The translations under genes were made by a program, and so were the position numbers. The notes below the pieces were generated by a model. The model made no database searches, was not told where the DNA came from, and saw only the letters and a program-made list of their open reading frames with translations. From contig JAIVFH010000030.1 of assembly GCA_025765595.1 (NCBI GenBank), positions 62,001-126,000 of the forward strand: DNA of 64,000 nucleotides, written 5' to 3'. Source of the stretch: Obelidium mucronatum. Taxonomy: Eukaryota > Chytridiomycota > Chytridiomycetes > Chytridiales > Chytriomycetaceae. Below, piece by piece: positions 1 through 9,954 of this stretch (its first letter is position 1; each line of letters begins with the position of its first letter).

Positions 1-1384
1 AAAGTAATTATTGAGAAAGAACACACTGTTATTGGAAAGGATTTACTTGATTCCAGGTACGCTATTTGGTTTTGCTAGTTTTTCTTACTGCTCCCAAGGT
101 TTCGACGCCTGCCAACATTTCCTGGAGTGAAGACATTCAAAAATGGGGTGACTCCTCATAGCTGCCTGACAAAAGACGATTATCAAAGCATCATGAAAGT
201 GAGTGAAATGTTTTAGTCAAGACACTCATCTAATTTTGTGTCAGTCATTATTGCTCTGTGTGGAGGATTTATTGGATGACAACCACTTGGAGTGTCTGAA
301 AACTTTTATTGACTTGGTTATGTCCATTTCAGCATCTTCGTTCACTGATTCAGATCTGGACGCTATGCAGGTGCAATTTGAAATTTTTGAAGAGCAAGTG
401 AAGTGCTTTTTGCAGAATTCACCGGTATGACTGCTTTGTTTGTTATTGAATATTAATTGGGACATCAGTCTGAGCTTTGCTTTCCCAAACTGCATACTTT
501 TGGCCAGTATGCACACATGATACGAAGTTTAGGCGCTCCTGACGGTTATGGTACAGAGGCAGTGGAAGCCAGCCACGTATCTGACGTTGTGAAAGCCTAC
601 TTGGCCACTAACCGAAAGAACATGGAAGAGCAGGTATGGCTTGAATTTGAATTATATTTATGCTCATAAAATGTAGATGATACGTTTTGTTGCACGCCAA
701 GACAAAATGTTGCTTGTTTGTAGGATCTTTGGTTTGAACAATTCCAAAGAGAGATCTATGACTGGCGAATCACACAAGTTACTCAAATATCTGTTCCAAA
801 CGTCGATTTCTCAACTCAATAGGGCTGCGGATCTGGATTTAAATGGTATTCAGAAGAAGATTGCAAGTCACGTGAATGTCAAGGACAATAAGGTTTCTGT
901 TAAATTGCATTTTTTTGGTTCATTGATTCACTGAGCTATATTTCAGATTAAATTCTATCGCACTGTTAAAATTGTTGATCACGATGAGGATGGAAAGGAA
1001 ACTATTCAAATGATCAAAGGGGGAAAAAAAGATCAGGAACACTGTCTTTATGATGTTGGAATGGGTAACGGAATTAAAGGATGCCGTTGGAGATTGGGTG
1101 GAGTCGTTGCGTATTTTAAAGTTTGGAGTAAGGAATCCGAAGCTAGTTTTGCACTCCTGCAGAAATACGAGACTCTTCTGCCTCGTATGCAGAACGGAAC
1201 AGGCTTATGGATTTTTGAAAAGCCAACTCCAGGTTCTACAGTTGTCATACCACTCAAGAAGCTTGGAATGAGGGCTTGGGTAGTACCATACTTTCAAGAT
1301 GGCAATGAAGGAGCAAGTGGGAGAGTTTACTTGAATAGCTATTCTGACAGATATGTCTGGTCTCAGATTCCTCGCTCTTTCTGA
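1..1384 (+). CDS. C-terminal exons of a Plavaka/CACTA-like transposase, 5' end outside window
   Basis: Several exons joined by short GT-AG introns can be followed on the plus strand (for example exon end at 56, exon start at 99, exons near 240-423, 466-631, 724-890 and 946-1384). The translated exons contain PKLHTFGQYAHMIRSLGAPD followed by ATNRKNMEEQ, and near the end VVIPLKKLGMRAWVVPYF and YLNSYSDRYVW. These resemble the C-terminal part of Plavaka-type (CACTA superfamily) fungal transposases, which carry a KLH-x-YVDxIRSLGxxDGY motif, ASNR and a terminal YVNxxxD motif. The catalytic core and the 5' end lie outside the window, so activity cannot be judged. No terminal inverted repeat was recognised downstream. 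The assignment rests on motif memory and would need a profile search; it could instead be a domesticated relative. Confidence 0.6.
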
Positions 1385-1506
1385 TTTTGCAATAAATCAT
1401 TTTACTTAGGGCAGAATGCAAGATTTTATTTGTTTTGAATAAGGTGCAAACAGGTTGGGTTTGGGTCAGGTTCATCCCAAAACCGAAGGTTCAGGTTCGG
1501 GTGTTG

Positions 1507-3573
1507 GGGTAAACCCGAAACCCGTCAGGTTTATTCCGCAGGTCTTTGGGAAATCGTCCATTGTATTGGGGTAAAGCGTTGACGTGTATGACTTACGTGG
1601 CAAATAGGTCGCCGTATGCGGACTTAAAAGTTACACCGCTTGAGGGGTTTACTGGAGTTAAACCGGATTTTGGGAAAATGCCATTGTGGGTGTTAACTTG
1701 CGCTCGAGAGCATGTTTATTTCTTAATTACGTTCAGGGCGGTCATGCCTATGAGGTGGTGGATGTTGAAACAAAAGAGGTTTTGTTACAACAAACCTAAA
1801 GTTTGATGAACGCGGTGATTCTTTTGAGGGAAAGTTTCCAGAAGAATTGGATGACATGTGCAATTTGTTGAGTGGAAGTGATGGAGAAGATGAAGATTAT
1901 AAAGTAGCTCGTGTGGACGAGGGGGTGATGGGAGTTGGTGAAGTAGATGAGGATGATGTACCTGATGAAGCAACGGATTATGCTTCTGAATATGGAACGG
2001 CGTCATCGCCAGCATCATCAACTACAACGTCAATGTTTGGAACTCCTACCTCAGCTACGGCGTCTTTGGGTCCGTCTACACCAACTCAGTCGAGTCCACG
2101 TCGATCTATCTTGAAAAAGAACTACAATGAGAATTCGGAAGATGAGTATGGGCATTTTGCTTACGCTATAGCAGTCCCTAGAACCTATCAGGATTTATTG
2201 CGGCTCCGTCCAGAAGAACAGCAGATGGGGCGTTTATCAATGGAAAAAGAATACCGATGCACTTATCGAGGATCACGACACATGGGACTTGACAGCCGAT
2301 AAGCCGAGAGATAAGAAGGCTTTGCCATCAACTTGGGCTTTTGCAAAGAAAGAGGGTCCGACAGTTCTACCAGAGGAAGCTCGCAAGTCTCGCTTGTGTG
2401 TGCGAGGAGATTTGCAAACTTATGGGGTTGATTACCTCAAAACGTTTGCACCGGTTGCGAAGTTGGTGGCCATTCGGGTCGTGTTTGTTTTGGCGGTTGC
2501 GTGGAAAATGGAAATTCACCAATCTGATGTAAAAGGTGCGTTTGTCAATGCGGACTTGGAAGGCGAAGAAGTCTGGATGAAGCAACCACCGGGTTTTGAA
2601 AAGTTTGGGCCTAATGGGGAAACGTTGTATTGTTACCTGCAAATTGGATCGAGAGGAATTTGATTGATTCTGGAAGTCGTTTACGACCAAGTTTAAAGTT
2701 AAGGACTTGGGGAGTGTAGCACAGTATGTTGGAACAACTATCAAAAGGAATGTTGAGGAAGGGTGGTTATTGATTGATCAAACTTCGTCCGTTTTGGAGA
2801 TTGTAGGAGAGCATTGATTGCTAAATGGGAAGGAGCGGAAGACTCCGTTTCCAACTGGTGTGCGACTGGAAAAGTTTGCCAAAGGAGACGTTGAGACGGA
2901 ACATAACTACTGTAGTCTTGTTGGGAAGCTGATGTATCCGATGGTTTGGTCGCGACTGGAGTTGAGTTTTTACCTTGGAGCTTTGGGTAAACACAACTCG
3001 AAGGCGAGTACAGCACACTGGAATGCTGGACTGGAAGTTGTTCGTTATTTGTCAGCAACTTCAAATTACGGTCTTCACTACAAAGACAATAGTCACCTGA
3101 ATCTGGAAGTTTGGGTGGATTCTGATTGGGCTGGAGATTTGCTGACAGGTAAATTGGTCTGGAGCTACCAAGTGTTCTTGGGAGGCAATCTTGTAAGTTG
3201 GAAAAGCAAGCAGGACTCTATTACCTCAACATCGACAGCAATGGCGGAAATCGCGGCAATCTTTTATGGTCTTGGTGAAGGACTCTGGCTGATGGAATTG
3301 TTGAAGGAACTTGGAATCAACATCAAATCCTTCAAAATCTACAGCGATAATATGCCTGCAGTTAAGATCGCGAATAGCGATAAGGCGTTGGAACAGATTA
3401 AGCACGAAGTGGTTCGCGTGGAATTTATTCGCGATCATGTTCGATCCGGAATTGTTGACGTTGGTCACGTCGCGGGGGTTGAGAATTGTTCGGATATTGG
3501 AACGAAGAACTTACCGTATCCACCGTTCGTGAAGCGCAGGGAGTTCATGGGCGTACGACCTGTTAGTGGCTAA
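1507..3573 (+). pseudogene. Broken Ty1/copia retrotransposon pol (integrase end, reverse transcriptase, RNase H)
   Basis: The plus strand carries ordered copia pol pieces in several frames. At 1546-1700 is an integrase C-terminal piece with TYVANRSPYADL. At 1847-2302 is an acidic Ser/Pro-rich linker. At 2289-2663 is reverse transcriptase with DYLKTFAPVAKLVAIR, IHQSDVKGAF and EEVWMKQPPGF. At 2818-3573 is RNase H with WVDSDWAGD, SWKSKQDSI and YSDNMPAVKIA. Gag, protease and most of integrase are absent. The stretch after YCYLQ jumps directly to the FKVKDLG region, so the segment that should hold the catalytic YVDD motif is deleted. In-frame stops, for example near 2660 and 2815, also break the frame. 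This is a dead fragment of an autonomous element. Confidence 0.88.
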
Positions 3574-4160
3574 AGAAGTTCAGTGAAGTGTTTGGGGGTT
3601 GTTCATCGCAAGTTAAATTACGAATTGGGGGGTGTGTTGGATTTTGGATAGTTTTTGGATGGTAGTTGGAATTAGTTGAAACTGAATTCGTGTTTCAGAA
3701 TGGTTCAACGCTGTGATTAAATTTTTGGGCCTGGAATTCGTATTTAAGGAGTGGTTTTCCCCTTTGTTTTTCTTCATTGAATTCTGTGTTATCTATTTGG
3801 TTTGACACATACAAACAAATAGGTAAAATATATTGTGATTGAATTCTGTGTTATTTATTTGGTTTGACACATACAAACAAATAGGTAAAATATATTGTGA
3901 TTGAATTCTGTGTTATTTATTTGGTTTGACACATACAAACAAATAGAATATCCACCGGCACTATGGGAACAAGTAGAAATAAATAGTTGTTAATAAGAAT
4001 AAAATTTAAAAGTTTATAATTTATTCACATAAAATTTTTGCTGAATGGCGTTTTTATTGTTAAATTGATATTGAAGGTTATGAAAATAAAAAATTGAATG
4101 CCAAACCTGCCAAAAGTGACGAAAAGGGCTGTTCGGCAGGGAAAATGGAAGGGGTGTCAG
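3574..4160. other. Non-coding tail of the copia fragment, candidate 3' LTR start
   Basis: No gene is supported here. A G-run near 3620-3628, just after the pol remnant, looks like a polypurine tract. It is followed by TGTTGGATTTTGG, a plausible 3' LTR start (copia LTRs usually begin with TG). The far LTR end is not clear because a tandem repeat begins at 3777. No matching 5' LTR is present in the window, so the LTR call is tentative. The stretch after 3950 is AT-rich without recognisable signals. Confidence 0.4.
3777..3946. repeat. 62-bp tandem repeat, about 2.7 copies
   Basis: Copies start at 3777, 3839 and 3901 (TTGAATTCTGTGTTAT...), giving an exact 62-bp period. The first two copies differ at one visible base and the third stops after ACAAATAG at 3946. 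Each unit contains TATTTG and CAAATA arms about 16 nt apart, so each could fold as a short hairpin. The array lies inside or directly beside the putative copia 3' LTR and may be a promoter-like subrepeat of it. Confidence 0.9.
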
Positions 4161-4422
4161 TCAATTGGGTTTTGTCATGTTTCTTCGGGTCTGTGAAATA
4201 GTCAAAACTTTCCCAACCCCCAATCGATCAGGTCGGGGTAGACCAGCTGAGTTGACCCAAACCTGCTTGGACCTTAGTTTTGAACAGAAGGTATCTAGGA
4301 TGCAATTGAACTTTCTTGAAACCTTGCAAAATAATTTTACCGTATTACTCATACATTTGGATGCCTTCGGAATACCACTCATTGTTATGACAATTTGACA
4401 CAGGTTTGAATGTATTTCAAAT

Positions 4423-6166
4423 TTAATAAAATAATTTTTTTGTGTTTGATCTGTGTGTGAATGCGTTTGAATGCGTTTGGTATTCTCCAAATAAAATAAA
4501 TGTGTTTGAACGCATTCTTGCACACCCTCTGATTTCCTGATGTCCATCACCAGAAACTGCTACAGTTGCTGATGTTGCTGCTGCTGCAGCCGATTTTCCT
4601 TCATCCATATGAAATGGCGATGATACCGTATTCGTTGATGATAAACGAAGGGTGTCTTGCGATATCGATGTTTCATCCAGTCGAGTGTGTCCGTTTTCAT
4701 CAATCGATATTTCTTGATGTTGCTGCTTCTCTGGACCCACTTTGAGAGGTTCTTGATTTTGATAAATATGAAATTCTTCTGATGCTGCTTGGAACGGGCT
4801 GTGTTGGAGAAGGCGTTCAAACTTTGTTTTGAAAGAGTAGATGTTTGTGACTCCACAAATGTGGATCACAAACTCCATAAAGTATGCCAAAGTGGATTCT
4901 TCATCGTTCGAAGTAACAGATTTGATTGTGATTGTAGATGCGAGAGTGTTGGATGGATTTAGATGCTGTAAAAATTTAATCAGTTTCGGCGACAAAAAAA
5001 ACAAAGCCAGATCTCTCAAACCTGCATTGGTCCCATCAAGACATTCAAAACCACTTGCTCAATCCTCACTGGATCAACGCGGATCCAATCAAACATGGTG
5101 TTAAACTCGTGCTTGAATTTGATGCCTCGCTCTTTGTACATGTTGTAAATCCCTTCGATTCGGGTTGATAGCAGGTCCTCCAAATCCGTTGCCACCGATT
5201 GAATAGCCAATTTCTTTGATTTGAGCTCGAGGTAAAGCAGATATTCAAGGATATCGGAAGCGCAGCGATTGGGCAACATTTCATTAGAATCTTGAATTGC
5301 TGGGCTGCCTGAAGCATCAATATACTTGTTGCATATCGCTCTCATGTATTGTATCTTTTTCATCTCTTGCTCGCTATTCTCTTTTTTGAGTTCTTGAATT
5401 CGTATGGTAATCAAGTCTTGGCCAGCAGTTTTCTCAGCTTGGAGTTTTAACTTTCCATCCAGAGAAACCCATAAAACAACCATTCCAGTTATTTGAATTA
5501 TGCAGTAAAAATAAAGAAGTATCAAATGGCTGTCAGGAGTGGGTGATGCCGTTGAAAGAGTCACATTGTAGTTGTTGGACGGTTTCAAAAACAGGAACCA
5601 AAGTGCAAGAACGAGGGATGTCACGTTTGCCAGCGATAATCCTTTTTAGCCTCAGCTATAAAGCTACACATCCTTTTTCTCTGTGCGGCGACATTTTGCT
5701 GAGCCACCATTATAATAAAGTGATGGCCCCCCTATTTCATTGATTTGTCAATAAACGCTATTGATAAGAAACTCAGTTTCCAATAATTACAAAATATTGG
5801 AAGTCACTAACCAGAGTTTGCGCATATTTGACATGAAGAATTGACTTCAATTTTTAGTTCCTGTTTCATTGAATTCAGTTTCCAATAATCACAGATTATT
5901 GGAAATGACTCACCACTATAAAGAAGAGTCATCAACAAGAAGGTATAATTTCCAACATTCCTGAAATATTCGAAGGATCCCCTAATGAAACTGGATTTCT
6001 TTTTCCATTTATCATCTTGATGACTAATCACTTCTTCTGCTACTTCTGCGATAGCAATTTGGTCAACATTCATCTTGATTGCATTCAAATGAGGACAAAC
6101 TAGGAAGCCAAATACATACCACCCAAATATTCCTACGTTGAAAGAATTCAGTTCAATACCAAACAA
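4423..6166 (-). pseudogene. Degenerate membrane histidine-kinase-like gene
   Basis: Minus-strand exons read in order as: a membrane-associated N-terminal part (6166 to about 5914), hydrophobic segments (LALWFLFLKP and ILLYFYCIIQITGMVVLWV, 5624-5470), a charged coiled region, then VDPVRIEQVVLNVL. The last resembles the N box of a histidine-kinase ATPase domain (DxxRLxQVLxNLL). After an intron ending near 4970 the reading continues into STITIKSV and FERLLQHSPFQAA, which mimic the ATPase beta strand and the KLFEPFxQ segment. The ATP-binding G boxes (DxGxG, GxGLG) are missing and no phospho-acceptor H box is clear. The N-terminal exon is hard to join in frame to the rest. I read it as a decayed kinase or pseudokinase; an unrelated membrane protein is the alternative. 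Introns near 5758-5913 contain 25-bp palindromes. Confidence 0.45.
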
Positions 6167-7080
6167 ACTGAATAATTTTTCATTTAGTAAAAAGTTATGT
6201 CAAAGCAGTGATGCAAGCAAGTTGATATTTATCTGTGTTCCAATAAAAGTAAAATATTGGAAGAATTCTTTGTTTTCTAACAATTCAACTTTTATTGGAA
6301 AAAGAATCACCTCCCAAAATGTCCTGAAGATTTCAAACTTAACATGCTAGTTGGCAAATCAAAGTTAAAATACCAAGACCGTCTATTGGAATCTGCCTTC
6401 TACTTCTGCCATGGAGTTATGGTTTGAAGCATAGGCAAAGAGTTACGGAGAAAAAATTTGAAATATTATGATAAAGAGTTTGGTTCAAAGTACGCAGATG
6501 AGAAATTCTGCAGGGGGGGATTTGTCTTCTTTTATACTTTTCCCGCCCAAACCAAGCACCTGCCAAGCACTGTGAATGAAAACCAAGCAATTTGAATTGT
6601 GTGCAAAAAAACAAGACAACAGCAGCTGCCACACTGACTCATGAACAACAAACAAACAGAGCTGTAGTAAGGACATGGCGCCATCTTCAGTGTCTCATCT
6701 GTTGCTAAATTACTTAAAAAAAGCGGCCGTAAAAGGACTCTGCTTCAGACACCCACCTTTGGAGTGTCCAGTACTCATAGGTTCCATCATTGTTTCAAAG
6801 CTTGCTGAAATTCTGTTGATTGGGTGTTAGCTGGATACAAATGAGCCTGCAGCATGCTGGGTGAAATGCTGCTGTCTTCCAATAATCCAAGATTATTGGA
6901 AACTGCAAAGAGTAAAAATACTGACTCATTTACATTAAACCACAGCTCCATTAGTTGTTACAAAGAAGTTATTTTCTACTTTGCCAAAACAATACAAGTA
7001 AGTGTGTCTGATCGCCTTCCAATAGCTTCATTTTATTGGAAGCAGGTCAGCTGAATGAAAAAGATCCAGATGACAAAGGT

Positions 7081-7103
7081 TGGTTAGGGTTTAGGGTTAA
7101 CCC
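7081..7103. repeat. Short telomere-like tract
   Basis: The sequence GGTTAGGGTTTAGGGTTAAC followed by CC contains about two to three TTAGGG/TTTAGGG units, the fungal/animal or plant-type telomere repeat. It sits four bases before the palindrome at 7107. It is too short to be a telomere and may be an interstitial remnant or chance. Confidence 0.5.
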
Positions 7104-7141
7104 TTCTTCCAATAATTCTATTTTATTGGAAGCCTTTCGCA

Positions 7142-7400
7142 ATTAATAAGTTGTTATTCAGCTTGACCAAACCTGGACTTTGATCAAGTACATACCTGAA
7201 CTTTTAAAAAAGCCCCAATTCAGAAACTTAAGGGAGGGGTTTCCAGCTGTGCAGATTGAGGGAAGCCAGGACCAGCAGAAAGGCAATCTCGACAGGCATG
7301 GTGTCCTCAACATTGCACAAGTCCAGGTTGAGCAACTCAAGCTGCAACAGTGCGCCAAACTCATGCAGAATCACACGGCACCGCAGAAGTGGTGTGACAC
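7142..7400 (-). pseudogene. Fragment of a plant-type leucine-rich-repeat gene
   Basis: On the minus strand about 7220-7375 translates to a stretch with LLQLELLNLDLCNVEDTMP, then VEIAFLLVLASLNLH, followed by a stop. Nearer 7145 the strand reads VKLNNNLLIAKG. These match the spacing of plant-type LRRs (LxxLxxLxLxxNxLxGxIPxEI). The frame is interrupted and no complete repeat domain can be assembled, so this is a relic. Palindromes at 7107 and 7017 directly follow the last LRR-like residues. Intact relatives in the window are the LRR genes near 27 kb and 54 kb. Confidence 0.45.
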
Positions 7401-7497
7401 AATGTTGAAGGGGGCGACGCGTACGAGGACGCCAACCTCCAACGTTGACACAATGTCGAAGGTGGCAATGCGTACGAGGACGCCAACCTCCAACGTA
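7396..7497. repeat. 51-bp tandem duplication
   Basis: Two direct copies of a 51-bp unit start at 7396 and 7447 (GACACAATGT(T/C)GAAGG...). They share the long segment GCGTACGAGGACGCCAACCT with few differences. The length is a multiple of three, so an open frame is kept on both strands, but no protein family was recognised. Confidence 0.8.
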
Positions 7498-8710
7498 GCA
7501 CCAACTTGCGCAGTGGCTCTGTATTGCGCTGGCAAGTCAAGTCCTTGATGCGGGTGCCTGGCACAGATCAACAAACAAATAGATGCACTGGACAACCTCA
7601 ACAGGGAGTATGGGTACTGGCAATTACTCTGCAGCAATGTCTGCTGAATCTGTAGCTGTGACTCCAAAGTCTTTGTACAAAACACCCATACCTTGTTCTT
7701 TGTTGTGCAGCAAAGGCTGATCATTGCAGGTGACTAAGACGTGACTCTGGGTGGAACTAACCAATCAGTAAACTTTGCGCTGCTTTTGCGTCAATGGAAA
7801 AACTCCAGTGCCAAGTGCACCAGCCGCCAGGTCTACTGTCAGCTTGTGGACAATCCTTGACGTCATTCTGCGACAGCAAAAAACCAGCCTTGGTGAACAT
7901 GGTCCCAGTGCTGCTGCGCTGCACTTGACAAATCAAACACATGTGTCAGCAGAAACTGGGTCATCATGGCCATGTGCAGCTTCCCAGAATGTTTTGTTTA
8001 TTCTGTCTTCATGCCTTCCAATAATTCTATTTTATTGGAACAGACCAGTCCTGTCAGCACACCCATTCCCATTTTTTGCTTCATGGTGCTGTAGTCAATG
8101 TAACGGCGGCACAGCAGCAGGTCTCATGATTGAAGGACATACAATTCACTCCTATTGTGTGTGGATCATATGTTTGGATCCATCTCTTCCTTTGAATCAC
8201 ACTATAAAAAACCAAGATACAATGTGCTTACCTGCCCATTGTTGACAAGGTTTCAATGAAAAAATTGATGTTGTGGGAAAAGCAGATTTGAGAACTTGTG
8301 AAGCTTGTGATAATAGCCCCCATGTTTGGGCACTGAAACATCTGCTTGAGTGAGAGACTAGCGTTGGAGGGGCTCAAATGTTGCTGCTGGTCACCACCTA
8401 TCGGCAAACTTGAATTTTGTTGTGTTTTTAACAAAGGTTTGTTTTCCCTTGATTCCATCTTTCCAATATTTTATTTTATTGGAAAATGGTCTTTCCAATA
8501 TTTTTATTTTATTGGAAATTGGCTTTTCCAATATCTTTATTTTATTGGAAAATGGTACATTCCAATAATCCTATTTTATTGGATACAGGTCTGGTGCCAG
8601 AAGGACAAACTTGTATTCAGACCTTGTATTCATGGGGATCCTAGCGCAAATGTGTTGGGGGGCATTTATTAAGTCTGACATTGATGCAATCAGTGCTGCA
8701 AGTTCCCAAT

Positions 8711-9275
8711 CTACTTTGTCAAATGTCTTGCCAACTCTTTGCTCCAGTGGCTACTGCAAAGAATCTTGAACAATGTGCTGTCTTGCGGTAGGCAGTCATG
8801 GACTTGGCTTGGAAGAAGCAATTGGTGTGCTATCAGATTGTAGCGAAGGCTCTTGGTTTTCCGAATGACAATGCCAGCAGCAAAATTCCCCTCACTTTTG
8901 AATTCTATCTTGGAAAGCCTGTGATGATAACAAAAGATCTTTGCCAAGGGAACTTTGGCCTTTTTTTTTGGGATTTGCTGTTGTGCCAAATGAGTAGTTC
9001 ATATCAACAACAGTGAATGGTGTGGTTGTAAATCAACTAAAATTCATGCCTGGCTAGTTGTGGGTCAAAGTTTGTAATTGTAAGCTGGCTCTGGTGGTTA
9101 GGTGTGCTCCTGGTGCTGTTGCTGTGCCCCCTTTCAGTGTATCTGTCAGAATTTTGCTGCCTAATTCTGATAAGTCAAAGTCCATCACTCTGACCCATTG
9201 TCCCGCTATCTTGGCTTTGGCTTGCCCCCTGAGAAACTTCAAGGGGTCTTGAATCATTGGATCACCATCACTCAA
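8711..9275 (-). other. Unrecognised open stretches between repeats
   Basis: Two minus-strand open stretches (8711-8989 and 9054-9275) look more protein-like than their surroundings; one contains DPLKFLRGQAKAKIAGQWV. They carry no motif I recognise, are not clearly joined by splice sites, and sit in a repeat-rich interval. They may be exons of a decayed mobile-element gene. No function is proposed. Confidence 0.25.
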
Positions 9276-9373
9276 TTGTGTGAAGCGGTTTCAATCCGTT
9301 ATCGGTCTGTTATCTTTTAATCTCCATTTCCTATAAATACCGGAGCGCCACCCAATTTCGTCGGTATCTTTCA

Positions 9374-9634
9374 GTTTGTAACTGTTCACTGCCGTCGACT
9401 AGTCCACCACGGCTGCTCACCTCCATTGCAACGCTATTAGGGTTAGCTCTCACTATCTATACCTCTATTTGTACCTTTATTTAAATAAAAGATCTTTCAG
9501 TTTGTAACTGTTCGCTGCCGTCAACTAGTCCACCACCGTTGCTCACCTCCATCGCAACGCTATTAGGTTTGTAACTGTTTGCTGCCGTCGACTAGTCCAC
9601 CACCGTTGCTCACCTCCATCGCAACGCTATTAGG
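9374..9634 (+). repeat. 68-bp repeat, three copies, downstream of a TATA-like box
   Basis: Near-identical 68-bp copies beginning GTTTGTAACTGTT and ending CGCTATTAGG lie at 9374-9441, 9500-9567 and 9567-9634; the last two are directly tandem. A TATA-like motif (CTATAAATACC) lies upstream near 9331-9341. The arrangement looks like the R/U5 part of a retroelement LTR or a promoter with repeated leader, but no matching second LTR or coding region is visible nearby. Confidence 0.8.
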
Positions 9635-9954
9635 ACTCTCGACTTCCAAACAATTCCGAACCCTTCCGGACGCCTCCGACGCCGCAGCCACGACACTACT
9701 CCATTAATTGGACCGTGCAAACTACTTTATATGTAGCTTTCTCTGGAAGACATTGATATCCATAAGACTTGTGCAAAAACTTTCCATGGCTTATTCAATA
9801 AAGTTCTGGCCCCCTAAAAAATTTGAAGACGAGATGATTCGTCTCAGTAATTTGGTACAACTGCCGGATTATACTGCCAATCATATTATACATTCCTTCC
9901 ATCAATGGAAAGACAAGCTTTTGCTCTTGCTCTTTCTTAAGTATTGACTCGGTT

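Larger units (their letters stand above)
5778..8584. repeat. Family of 25-bp AT palindromes (TTCCAATA...TATTGGAA), 11 clear copies
   Basis: Dispersed 24-25 bp elements have complementary arms TTCCAATA and TATTGGAA around a variable 7-9 nt centre. Clear copies lie at 5778-5802, 5880-5904, 6238-6262, 6877-6901, 7017-7041, 7107-7131, 8016-8040, 8461-8484, 8493-8517, 8526-8550 and 8560-8584. A decayed copy is at 6275-6300. The last four form a tandem array with a spacing of about 32-33 bp. Arms are nearly invariant while centres vary, as expected of hairpins kept by selection or spread by copying. No intact copy was noticed elsewhere in the window. Confidence 0.9.

Noticed and set aside
1450..1530. 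GGGTTTGGGT/AACCCG-rich tract as a telomere remnant or terminal inverted repeat
   Set aside because: It has no regular telomere unit and no matching partner elsewhere in the window.
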